A DNA stretch of 64,000 bases, taken from the NCBI GenBank assembly GCA_937872475.1, contig CALMSY010000030.1:1-64000 (forward strand), given 5' to 3'. The DNA is from 67-14 sp020438345. GTDB lineage: Bacteria; Actinomycetota; Thermoleophilia; Solirubrobacterales; 70-9. The translations under genes and the position numbers were made by a program. The notes beneath the pieces were generated by a model. It saw only the letters and a list, made by a program, of their open reading frames with translations. It was not told where the DNA came from and did no database searches. Position 1 is the first letter of the stretch, and the number at the start of each line of letters is the position of its first letter. This document shows, in pieces, positions 34,620 to 42,369 of the stretch.

Positions 34620-35543
34620 ATGGAAGCAGACAATCCGGTGATTGCCGTATTCGGTCCGACCGCGATCGGCAAGACCGGTATCGCAACAGAACTGGCGAAA
34701 CTGCTCAGGGCCAGGGGCGAAGACCCGGTCGCGATCAATTGCGATTCGATGCAGATCTACCAGGGACTGGAATTGATCAGCGGAGCGGCAACCGCCCGGG
34801 AACGGGAGCAGCTTGAGCACCGGCTGCTCGGCTTCGTCCCGGTGAATGAAGAATTTACCGCCGGACGATTCGGCGAGCGCGCCCGCGAGGAGATCGATTT
34901 AGCGATCGCGGCAGGCAGACAACCGATTCTTGTTGGCGGAACGGGGCTCTACCTGCGCTCTGCGCTCAGCGACCTCGATATGCGTCCCCCCGTTGATGAA
35001 GCCCTGAGAGCCGGGGTCGAAGCCGAGATCGAGCAGCGTGGCCCGGAGGCCCTTCACCGGGAACTTCCGTTGGAAGTGGTCGAAAGGGTTCATCCGAACG
35101 ACCGCAAGCGGGTTGCCCGCCTGACCGAACTGATCCGTTCGGGAATCGACCCGGCTCCCGACCACAAAGGCGGGGGTGAACTCTGGACGGCAAAGTTCCG
35201 CCATCCGACGGTTCTGGCGGGGCTCGTCGAAGATGACGGGGATCTCGTCGCGAAAATTCGCGAGAGGGTCGACGCGATGGCAAGAGCCGGTGCGGCGGCC
35301 GAGGCCGAAGCGGCGTTGCAGGCCGGGGCGGTCCGAACGGTCAGGGCGGCAATCGGTTTCGATGAATTCCGCAGCGGAGACCTCGAGCGAATCGTCGTGC
35401 TTCATCGCCGGTACGGGCGCCGGCAAATGACCTGGATGCGACGGATGGAGGGAGTGCAGGTAATTGACCGGACAGGGATTTCAAACCTCGAGGTAGCGGC
35501 CCGGATCCTCGAGCTGGCCGATGTTTCCCGTCCGGGAACGTGA
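34620..35543 (+). CDS. miaA: tRNA dimethylallyltransferase
   Basis: 307 residues. P-loop GPTAIGKT (~12-19), CDSMQIYQGL, and VGGTGLYLRSAL are diagnostic. It transfers dimethylallyl to N6 of A37. GAGGAAGG lies just before the ATG. It follows miaB in the same operon. Confidence 0.95.
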   Translation: MEADNPVIAVFGPTAIGKTGIATELAKLLRARGEDPVAINCDSMQIYQGLELISGAATAREREQLEHRLLGFVPVNEEFTAGRFGERAREEIDLAIAAGRQPILVGGTGLYLRSALSDLDMRPPVDEALRAGVEAEIEQRGPEALHRELPLEVVERVHPNDRKRVARLTELIRSGIDPAPDHKGGGELWTAKFRHPTVLAGLVEDDGDLVAKIRERVDAMARAGAAAEAEAALQAGAVRTVRAAIGFDEFRSGDLERIVVLHRRYGRRQMTWMRRMEGVQVIDRTGISNLEVAARILELADVSRPGT

Positions 35544-35582
35544 CTGCACCCGGTGCTACTTCCGGATAGCTTGCCGGGTCGC

Positions 35583-36428
35583 ATGGAATTCGAGAAATGG
35601 CAAGCCCTCGGCAACGACTACGTAATCATCAATGCGGATGACCTGCCCTGGGATCTGAACCCGCAAAGGGTTCAGCGGATCTGCGATCCGCACTTTGGTG
35701 TCGGGTCTGACGGCATTCTTCTGATCGAGAAGTCCGAAGATCCTGGCTATGTGGCAAGCCTGAGGATCTTCAACCCCGATGGTTCGGAAGCGGAGCTTTC
35801 CGGCAACGGCGCGCGGGAAGCGATCCTTTACCTGAGAAAGCATGACTGGACTGACGCCGACACCTTCACGATCATGACCGCTTCCGGTCCGGTCACTCCA
35901 ACCATCACCTCCGAACGGACCTGTGCGGTCGCCATGGGCAGGGCCACGACCACTTCAAAGGACTACCCGGAAGGGTCAGCCGCTGGAACCGGCAGCCTCT
36001 CGTCCGGAGATCGTGACTGGAAGTTTCAGCATGTTTCGATCGGCAACCCGCAATGTGCGATCGAGGCCGGGGCGGACCTGGAAGAGCTTGATCTGGGCAG
36101 GATCGGACCCGGCATCGAAAACAACGTGGTCTTCCCGAACCGCACCAACGTGTCCTTTTACCGGGTCTCGGGCTCCCGCGTCCGGGCGCGAATCTTCGAG
36201 CGGGGAGTGGGGGAAACACTCTCCTCCGGGACCGGGGCATCCGGAGCTGCGGTTGCGGCGTTTCTCGGTGGGACGCCCAGCCCGATTACGGTTGAACTCG
36301 ACGGTGGCGAGCTACTGGTAGAGATCACCCCCGAGCTTGATGTCACACTGACCGGCTGGGCGGAACCCATTGCCGCCGGCCGGCTTGCACCTGAAATGAT
36401 GGCCGCCCTGGCCGAACTCGGGCACTGA
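35583..36428 (+). CDS. DapF-like protein with both catalytic cysteines replaced by serine
   Basis: 281 residues from ATG 35583, where the conserved N-terminus begins (MEFEKWQALGNDYV). The diaminopimelate epimerase fold is clear: FGVGSDGIL, NPDGSEAEL.GNG and ERGVGETLS.GTGA. But the two catalytic Cys positions are Ser: codon TCC at 35799-35801 (residue 73, normally ...CGNG) and TCC at 36225-36227 (residue 215, normally ...CGTG). In characterised DapF the two cysteines do the proton exchange, so ordinary epimerase activity is doubtful. Flanking glycine loops are intact, arguing against simple decay. It precedes a DapL-like aminotransferase. Confidence 0.85.
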   Translation: MEFEKWQALGNDYVIINADDLPWDLNPQRVQRICDPHFGVGSDGILLIEKSEDPGYVASLRIFNPDGSEAELSGNGAREAILYLRKHDWTDADTFTIMTASGPVTPTITSERTCAVAMGRATTTSKDYPEGSAAGTGSLSSGDRDWKFQHVSIGNPQCAIEAGADLEELDLGRIGPGIENNVVFPNRTNVSFYRVSGSRVRARIFERGVGETLSSGTGASGAAVAAFLGGTPSPITVELDGGELLVEITPELDVTLTGWAEPIAAGRLAPEMMAALAELGH

Positions 36429-36460
36429 GAACCGAAAAACCCTTCACAGGAGGAAGCACC

Positions 36461-37630
36461 GTGGCGCTGACCGATCCATCAAAGCGACTGCAGGCGATGC
36501 CGCCGTACATGTTCGCTGAACTTGAAAAGAAGGTCGCCGACAAGCGGGCGGCCGGAATCGACGTGATCAGCCTTGGTATCGGTGACCCCGACCATGCCAC
36601 CTACCCGCATGTGGTGGAAGCGATGCAGGCCGCGGTTGCGGAGCCGGGCAACCAGAAATATCCGAGCAACCGGGGCCGGGAAGAGTTCCGTCAGGCCTTC
36701 TCGAAGTTCTATCTCGATCGCTTCGGGGTCGGGATCAATCCGGAGAATGAGGTCATTCCTGCTATCGGCGCCAAGGAATGCATCTACAACCTGTGCTTTG
36801 CCTTTCTCGACCCGGGAGATGTCGCGCTCGCCTCTGACCCGGGCTACCCGGTCTACACTGGCGGGCCGATCCTCGCCGGTGCCGAGGCCGTCCTGCTTCC
36901 GCTTCGGGAAGAGCTGGGATTCGCTCCTGACCTGGACGCTATTGACGCGCAGACCGCGGACCGGGCCCGGCTGCTCTTCCTCAACTACCCGAACAACCCC
37001 TCGGGAGCGATCGTGCCGGATGGCTTCTTCGAGAAGGTTGTCGAGTTCGCCCGGGAGAACGAAATCCTGGTTGTCCATGACAACGCCTATTCGGAGACGA
37101 CCTACGACGGTTACGTGGCACCCAGCTTCCTCGCCACCCCGGGAGCAAAAGAGGTCGGAGTTGAGGTGTTCTCGCTATCCAAGGGCTACAACATGACCGG
37201 CTGGCGGGTCGGTGCGATCCTCGGCAATGCCGACGCGATCAGCACCTATTGGCGGCTCAAGACAAACGTTGACTCCGGGCTTTTCGAGGCGATCCAGATG
37301 GCAGCGGTCGCGGCACTGGAAGGCCCGTCTACATCGCTGGAAGAGATGAACGGTATCTACGCCCGGCGGCGAGATCTGACGGTAGACACACTGCGGGCGA
37401 TCGGGGTGGACGTAAAAAGCCCGAAGGGCACGATCTACGTCTGGGCGCCGGTGCCGGACGGATACACATCAACCAGTTTCTGCGAGAAGGTGCTGGAGGA
37501 GGCAGCCGTGGTTATTTCACCCGGCTCGATGTACGGCCGCAGCGGCGAGGGATACTTCCGCATCTCGTTGACCACGCCGGACGAGCGGCTTTCGGAGGCA
37601 CTCGAGCGAATGCGCGAACACCTCGCCTGA
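36461..37630 (+). CDS. dapL: Class I/II PLP aminotransferase, LL-diaminopimelate aminotransferase-like
   Basis: 389 residues. GIGDPDHATYPHVVEAM, the NYPNNPSGA motif, and Lys241 in SLSKGYNMTGWRVG (internal aldimine) are visible. It resembles the DapL2 branch, which makes LL-diaminopimelate directly from tetrahydrodipicolinate. AGGAGGAAG precedes the GTG start. Location after the dapF-like gene and the presence of dapA and dapB upstream support the DapL assignment. An alanine- or aspartate-type aminotransferase cannot be excluded. Confidence 0.78.
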   Translation: MALTDPSKRLQAMPPYMFAELEKKVADKRAAGIDVISLGIGDPDHATYPHVVEAMQAAVAEPGNQKYPSNRGREEFRQAFSKFYLDRFGVGINPENEVIPAIGAKECIYNLCFAFLDPGDVALASDPGYPVYTGGPILAGAEAVLLPLREELGFAPDLDAIDAQTADRARLLFLNYPNNPSGAIVPDGFFEKVVEFARENEILVVHDNAYSETTYDGYVAPSFLATPGAKEVGVEVFSLSKGYNMTGWRVGAILGNADAISTYWRLKTNVDSGLFEAIQMAAVAALEGPSTSLEEMNGIYARRRDLTVDTLRAIGVDVKSPKGTIYVWAPVPDGYTSTSFCEKVLEEAAVVISPGSMYGRSGEGYFRISLTTPDERLSEALERMREHLA

Positions 37631-37713
37631 AAACCGCCGGCCGGGCAACGAGAGCAGGGAAAGCTACGCGGTCAGGCCGGACCCGGCAGCCGAACCCCGG
37701 CCGGGTGAGCACC

Positions 37714-37757
37714 CGGGTTGAAGAAACGGCCATATGGCGCTCGTTTCTTCAATCCCG
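37714..37757. repeat. Palindromic element, copy 2 of a dispersed family
   Basis: Left arm GGGTTGAAGAAACG (37715-37728) pairs with CGTTTCTTCAATCCC (37742-37756). A second palindrome, GCCATATGGC (37729-37738), sits in the loop. It shares GGGTTGAAG, CGGCCA, GCGCTC and TTTCTTCA in the same order with 14437-14482. It lies between convergent genes and could aid termination. Confidence 0.65.
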
Positions 37758-37807
37758 CTTGCCTTTGGCTTGCCCTTCGCTTGTGTCTGGCTTGCGCGTC
37801 GCTTCGT
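37757..37807 (+). repeat. Tandem 11-nt repeat (GCTTG-leading units)
   Basis: GCTT recurs exactly every 11 bases at 37757, 37768, 37779, 37790 and 37801; four units begin GCTTG. The array abuts the end of the epimerase gene. Confidence 0.65.
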
Positions 37808-38818
37808 TCAGGCGGCTTCGGGGAGGCGTCCCTCGGCCTCGAGGGTCAGGCGAAGACCGGTCTTGAGGTCCCGGGGATGCCAGCCAAGCTCGGTCCGGGC
37901 CTTCGCACCGTCGGCCCAGAAGGTGACTCCGTCGGCCGAGCTGATCAGTTCCGCGAGGTTCGGCGGCTGATCCATGATCTTGCCGACCAGGGGTCCGATC
38001 GGCCTGAGCGCCTTGAGCAGCGGGGTCGGCATGTTGCGCTTCGGTACCTTGCGTCCGGCAAGCTCGCCGACTGCTTCAAGGGCCTGTCGCATCGTGTAAT
38101 TGCCTTCGTTCAGAATGTAGCTTTCGCCGACCTCGCCCTTGTCGAGCGCGAGCGCAAAGCCGGCCGCGATGTCATCAACATAGGTGAGTCCGGTGCCGAA
38201 ATCCGGGAAAGGAACCATAGGCAGCTTGCCGTCGAGAAACTGGTTCATGGTCGCCCCGAGTTCGGAATGGTCGTCGGGTCCGTACACGCCGGCCGGCTGG
38301 ACGATGACACAGGGCAGGTTGCGGGTCTTGATCAGGTTTTTCGCGATCTGATGTGCCTCGTACTTGGTTTCCTCATAAACCGAGGTGAAATTAAGCCCGT
38401 CGGGGTTGTCGAGGTCCGGTCGGCGGTATTCCTCGGTGGCCACGTTCTGGTGGGTGCTGCCGAAGACGGCGCAGGTTGAGACGTAAAGCACCTTGGGTAT
38501 TTCGGCTTCCAGGGCCGCTTCCAGTGTGTTGACGGTGCCTTCCACATTGGCTTTGCGAAGCACCGGAATCCGGTCTTTCGGGATTCCGACCTCATACAGG
38601 GCGGCGTTGTGGAGCAGGGCGTCGTGACCGGCCATCTGCTCTGCGAGGCGGGGCCGGGAGGAGAGGTCACCGTCAACCAGAGAGCATCCGAGGTCCTCGA
38701 GTCCACTTGCCTTGGAACGGTCCCGAACCAGGCAAGTCAGTTGATGACCCTGCCCGGTCAGCAGCCTTGCCGTCGCTCCTCCGATAAACCCTGTCGCACC
38801 CGTCATGAAGATCTTCAT
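37808..38818 (-). CDS. NAD-dependent epimerase/dehydratase (extended SDR)
   Basis: 336 residues from ATG 38818; the frame is open further upstream but the Rossmann motif TGATGFIGGATAR starts at once. The catalytic Ser and Tyr-x3-Lys region appears as TSVYEETKYEAHQIA. It resembles dihydroflavonol-4-reductase-like or hopanoid-associated sugar epimerases. Substrate unknown. Divergent from hflX. Confidence 0.88.
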   Translation of the reverse strand: MKIFMTGATGFIGGATARLLTGQGHQLTCLVRDRSKASGLEDLGCSLVDGDLSSRPRLAEQMAGHDALLHNAALYEVGIPKDRIPVLRKANVEGTVNTLEAALEAEIPKVLYVSTCAVFGSTHQNVATEEYRRPDLDNPDGLNFTSVYEETKYEAHQIAKNLIKTRNLPCVIVQPAGVYGPDDHSELGATMNQFLDGKLPMVPFPDFGTGLTYVDDIAAGFALALDKGEVGESYILNEGNYTMRQALEAVGELAGRKVPKRNMPTPLLKALRPIGPLVGKIMDQPPNLAELISSADGVTFWADGAKARTELGWHPRDLKTGLRLTLEAEGRLPEAA

Positions 38819-38830
38819 GGAGGGAGCGTA
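38818..38830 (-). promoter_or_regulatory. Leaderless-type promoter of the epimerase
   Basis: On the minus strand TACGCT (38830-38825) lies 6 bases before the ATG. Confidence 0.4.
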
Positions 38831-38848
38831 CCGGGAGCCCGTCCTATC

Positions 38849-38862
38849 TAGGATGCAGTGAG
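38849..38862 (+). promoter_or_regulatory. Leaderless-type promoter of hflX
   Basis: TAGGAT (38849-38854) lies 7 bases before GTG 38862. The GTG four bases earlier runs into a stop, which supports this start. Confidence 0.5.
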
Positions 38863-40127
38863 TGAGTGAATCGGTGGAAACCGCGAAGAACCGGCGGGCC
38901 AAGCAGCGGGCCCTGATGATCGCCGTCGACCAGACTGGCGGCGCCAGCCTGGCCGAACTCGGTGAATTGCTTCGCACAGCGGGTGTGGCGACGGTAGGCG
39001 AAGTCATGCAGCGTAGGAGCGAGCCCGATCCTGACCGCTACTTCGGGCAGGGAAAGCTCGAAGAAGTCAAGGAGGAAGTCAAGCGCACAGGAGCCAACCT
39101 GGTTGCCTGTGATGATGAGCTAGCTCCCCGGCAGGAACGCAACCTCGAAGCCAGCCTCGGGGTGCCGGTGATCGACCGGACTGCCGTGATCCTCGACATT
39201 TTCGCCGACCATGCCCATTCGGCCGAGGGCAAGCTCCAGGTAGAGCTGGCACAGCTGGAATACAACCTCGCTCGCATGAGGGGTCTCTGGACTCACCTCG
39301 AGCGCCTCGGGGCCGGGATCGGCACCAGGGGCCCGGGTGAATCCCAGATCGAGACCGACCGCCGTCTGGCCCGAGACCGGATTGCCGCTCTCAGGCGCCG
39401 GCTCCGCCACGTTGAGCAGAACCGCGGTGTGATGCGGGCAAGGCGTCAGGACTCGTCGCTGCCGCAGGTGGCGCTCGCGGGTTACACCAACGCCGGCAAG
39501 TCAACCCTTCTCAACGCGCTGACCGGGGCGGAGGTCAGCGTCGGCAACCGGCTGTTCCATACGCTCGACCCGACGACGCGAGGCTTCGAGTTCGAAAGCC
39601 GGCGCTATCTGGTTACCGACACGGTCGGATTCATCGAGAAACTTCCCCACCAGCTGGTTGAAGCCTTTAAGGCAACGCTGGAAGAGACAGTCCTTGCCGA
39701 CCTGATCCTCCACGTCGTGGACGGTTCAGCCGGAGAGGAGCGGATGCAGGCGGAAATGGCGGCTGCTGACAGCGTGCTCGACGAAATCGGTGCCGGTGAC
39801 AAGCCGAGGCTGCTCGTGCTGAACAAGATCGACCTGCTTGACAGAGAGCAACGCTCGGAAGCGAGAATCGACCATCCCGAAGGGATTCAGGTCTCCGCGG
39901 TGACCGGTGAAGGTCTCGACGCACTGCGGAAGGGGATGGAACGGGCGTTCGAGGAAACCATGACTCCGGTCGAGCTGCTGGTTCCCTATTCGGAAGGTGC
40001 CCGGCTCCATGAGCTCCATGAAGTGGCCGGCAAGGTGGACCGGGAAGACGGGCCGGAAGGTGTGCTGGTCAGGACGCGGCTCCCGTTGGGTGAAGTCCAC
40101 CGCTTCGCCGACCTGGCAACCCAATAG
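38862..40127 (+). CDS. hflX: GTPase HflX
   Basis: 421 residues. The N-terminal HflX domain contains PDRYFGQGKLEEV and GTRGPGESQIETDRR, with a coiled-coil Arg-rich segment. The G domain has P-loop GYTNAGKSTL (~residue 207), DTVGFI and NKID. It binds 50S or 70S ribosomes and rescues stalled or inactive particles. Its stop overlaps the dut promoter hexamer. Confidence 0.95.
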   Translation: MSESVETAKNRRAKQRALMIAVDQTGGASLAELGELLRTAGVATVGEVMQRRSEPDPDRYFGQGKLEEVKEEVKRTGANLVACDDELAPRQERNLEASLGVPVIDRTAVILDIFADHAHSAEGKLQVELAQLEYNLARMRGLWTHLERLGAGIGTRGPGESQIETDRRLARDRIAALRRRLRHVEQNRGVMRARRQDSSLPQVALAGYTNAGKSTLLNALTGAEVSVGNRLFHTLDPTTRGFEFESRRYLVTDTVGFIEKLPHQLVEAFKATLEETVLADLILHVVDGSAGEERMQAEMAAADSVLDEIGAGDKPRLLVLNKIDLLDREQRSEARIDHPEGIQVSAVTGEGLDALRKGMERAFEETMTPVELLVPYSEGARLHELHEVAGKVDREDGPEGVLVRTRLPLGEVHRFADLATQ

Positions 40128-40139
40128 AGTCCGCGGGGA
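40125..40139 (+). promoter_or_regulatory. Leaderless-type promoter of dut
   Basis: TAGAGT (40125-40130) contains the hflX stop codon and lies 8 bases before the dut ATG. Confidence 0.4.
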
Positions 40140-40570
40140 TGGAACTCAAGGTTCAGCTACTGAGCGATTCGGCAACCCTGCCGACCCGTGCCCATGAGGG
40201 CGACGCCGGACTTGACCTTTACGCCTCCGAGCCGGCCCATATCGGCCCGGCTGAACGCTGGCAGGTCGCGACCGGGATCGCGGTCGAGATCCCCGATGGG
40301 CACGCCGGCCTTGTCTTGCCACGTTCCGGCCTCGCGCGTCGCCACGGGATCTCATTGGTCAACGCACCGGGCCTGATTGACGCCGGCTACCGGGGCGAGG
40401 TGAAGGTCCTCTTGCTGAACAACGACCCGGCCGAGATCTTCCGGATCAAGCCGGGTGATCGGATCGCCCAGCTCCTGGTCACCCCTCTTGCCGCGGTGGA
40501 GCCGGTGCAGGCCGACGCTCTCAGCGAGAGCGTCCGGGGCGAAGGCGGTTTCGGCTCAACCGGTCGCTGA
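40139..40570 (+). CDS. dut: dUTP diphosphatase
   Basis: 143 residues, trimeric dUTPase type. Motif 1 AGLDLYA, motif 2 PRSGLA, motif 3 LIDAGYRGEVKV, motif 4 and the C-terminal P-loop-like motif 5 RGEGGFGSTGR are all present. It hydrolyses dUTP to dUMP, limiting uracil in DNA. Confidence 0.96.
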   Translation: MELKVQLLSDSATLPTRAHEGDAGLDLYASEPAHIGPAERWQVATGIAVEIPDGHAGLVLPRSGLARRHGISLVNAPGLIDAGYRGEVKVLLLNNDPAEIFRIKPGDRIAQLLVTPLAAVEPVQADALSESVRGEGGFGSTGR

Positions 40571-40592
40571 GAGAGCGCTGGCCCGGGCGTCT

Positions 40593-40778
40593 CAACGGAT
40601 CAACCGGCTCAAGCGGAAGGTGCAGCCGGGCTCGCTCCCAATTTTGTAGCAGCGCGTTCGTTGTCTCGCGGCACCAGTCGGCTACGAGGCGACGCGCCGG
40701 TGCAGGCAGATCGTCCGGCGAGCACATTTCCATCATCGATGCCCCAGTTGCCTCGTAGGCCCCACAGCGGGCGTGAAA
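40593..40778 (-). pseudogene. Remnant of a DUF4160 gene
   Basis: In the gap between dut and gatD the minus strand encodes FHARCGAYEA..., then LPAPARRLVADW, LLQNWERAR and LPLEPVDPL. These match, in order, the C-terminal two-thirds of DUF4160 proteins as I remember them (HFHARYG..., LP.RA..LV.EW, LL.NWERAR, PL.PI.PL). The N-terminal part is missing: the frame runs into the end of gatD. No stop follows PVDPL until inside dut. DUF4160 genes usually pair with DUF2442; no partner is seen. Confidence 0.6.
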
Positions 40779-40780
40779 AT

Positions 40781-41542
40781 TCAGCCGTTGCGGGCTGCGG
40801 TGAGAGCGGCCTGGTGGGCTGCGTCTTCAAGCGAGTCTTCGAGCGGCTCCAGTTCCGGACGCTCACCGTGGTGGTGTTCGAGGGCGGTGGCGATCAGGTG
40901 ATCGGCCAGCCAGGCGTTCTTTGGTAGCAGGGGACCATGGAGGTAGGTGCCGATCAGGTTGTCCTGTCTGACCCCCTCGAAGCCATCCTGACCGTTGTTG
41001 CCGTGGCCGTGAATGACCTTGCCAAGCGGCGCTGTGTCGGGGCCGAGGCGGGTGCGGCCGCCGTGGTTTTCGAAACCGGCCAGCACCTTTGCCTCACCGT
41101 CAGCCAGGGCGTTGGGATTACCGTCGAGGTTGACCTCAATCGCGACCGGTCCGATCAGGCGGGGTCCCGGTTCACGGACTGTTTTCAGGTCAACCAGGCC
41201 GAGACCCTCGATCGTCTCGCCTTCCAGTTCATAGGACTCGCCCAGCAGCTGATAGCCGCCACACACTGCGAGGATCGCGGCGCCGTCTTCCTTGGCCACC
41301 TTCATCGCCTCTTGCTTGGTCTGGTTCAGATCCTTCGCGACCGCCTTCTGGTCGCGGTCCTGACCTCCGCCCATGTAGAGCAAGTCGAAATCGTCGGGGT
41401 TGAAGCTCTCACCGGGGCCGCAGCGGGTCACCTCAAACTGGATTCCGCGCCACTCGCAGCGGTGCTGGAGAAAGAGGATGTTGCCCCGGTCGGCGTAAAT
41501 GTTCATCTGGTCCGGGTACAGGCTGAGCAGGCGAAGCTTCAT
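40781..41542 (-). CDS. gatD: Lipid II isoglutaminyl synthase, glutaminase subunit GatD
   Basis: 253 residues, class I cobyric-acid-synthase-like glutaminase. Nucleophile Cys94 in AVCGGYQLLG and His202 in GTYLHGPLLPKN. It supplies ammonia to MurT for amidating the D-glutamate of the peptidoglycan stem. The murT gene lies upstream in the same direction, but here a methyltransferase gene separates them and gatD has its own promoter-like hexamer. Confidence 0.93.
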   Translation of the reverse strand: MKLRLLSLYPDQMNIYADRGNILFLQHRCEWRGIQFEVTRCGPGESFNPDDFDLLYMGGGQDRDQKAVAKDLNQTKQEAMKVAKEDGAAILAVCGGYQLLGESYELEGETIEGLGLVDLKTVREPGPRLIGPVAIEVNLDGNPNALADGEAKVLAGFENHGGRTRLGPDTAPLGKVIHGHGNNGQDGFEGVRQDNLIGTYLHGPLLPKNAWLADHLIATALEHHHGERPELEPLEDSLEDAAHQAALTAARNG

Positions 41543-41554
41543 GGGGCAACCCTA
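41542..41554 (-). promoter_or_regulatory. Leaderless-type promoter of gatD
   Basis: On the minus strand TAGGGT (41554-41549) lies 6 bases before the ATG. Confidence 0.5.
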
Positions 41555-41586
41555 AAGGTCATGGGCAAAGACCCGGGCAACGGGAT

Positions 41587-42369
41587 TCAGGGGTTTCCGG
41601 CTTTGTGTCGCGCGACGACGATCACCGTGGCGATGTGGCGGTCAGTCTCGGGAATCTCGATCGTCCGCTCCACTGCCAGGCCGGCTTCCGCGAGCTCATC
41701 GTTCAGCATGTGGCGGTCCATCCGATCGAGGGTGATGCGGTCATGAGATTCTTGCAGCGAGCCGTCCGGTGCCACGACCTGACGCAGACAAATAACCGTC
41801 AGGGAATCACCGTCGTCCTCGACCGCGACCGGCCGGCTGGCGTAAACCCATTCACCGATCTCCCGGACATCCGGCAGAACATCAACCTGCCGGGAGTCCT
41901 CCGGGATCCATTCGGAGATCGCGAAGGCGGCGGTGCCGTCCGGTGAAAGCCGCTGCCGGACCCCTTCGAGCAAGGCGCCCCGCGAGAGCTTGCCGCCGAC
42001 GATGTGAAGCAACTGCTGGGGCGCGATGATCGCCTCGAAACGATCCTGCCCGAGATCCAGGGAAGCGAGGTCGGTGGCGCTGCCGGTAACGGCCGAGACC
42101 CGCTCATCCGCGGAAAGCCGGTTCAGGTCAGCGGCCAAATGCGGGTCAACCTCAACGCCGACCACCACCCGACCCTCGGCCGCGAGATGACGGGCGACCC
42201 GTCCGATCCCGCAGCCGAGATCAAGTACGGCTGCGATACCCCCGGCCGAACCAGCGTTGCCTGTGATCTCGCTCCAGGCCGGCAGGTCAGCCGTGTAGCC
42301 GCAGGACTCGACCAGCTGCCAGATCGCAACCTCGGGCGAGTCCGGGTCGCTGAGAATCAAGCTTCCCAA
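41587..42369 (-). CDS. Class I SAM-dependent methyltransferase
   Basis: 260 residues. Motif I VLDLGCGIGRVARHL (~residue 48) and the acidic VEVDPHLAADL identify a Rossmann-fold methyltransferase. The TTG start overlaps the end of murT by 13 bases, implying coupling. Position between murT and gatD suggests an envelope-related substrate, but that is only an inference. Confidence 0.82.
   Translation of the reverse strand: MGSLILSDPDSPEVAIWQLVESCGYTADLPAWSEITGNAGSAGGIAAVLDLGCGIGRVARHLAAEGRVVVGVEVDPHLAADLNRLSADERVSAVTGSATDLASLDLGQDRFEAIIAPQQLLHIVGGKLSRGALLEGVRQRLSPDGTAAFAISEWIPEDSRQVDVLPDVREIGEWVYASRPVAVEDDGDSLTVICLRQVVAPDGSLQESHDRITLDRMDRHMLNDELAEAGLAVERTIEIPETDRHIATVIVVARHKAGNP

Noticed and set aside
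40937..41746. 269-codon plus-strand frame opposite gatD
   Set aside because: Shadow of a gene with intact Cys94/His202 glutaminase motifs.
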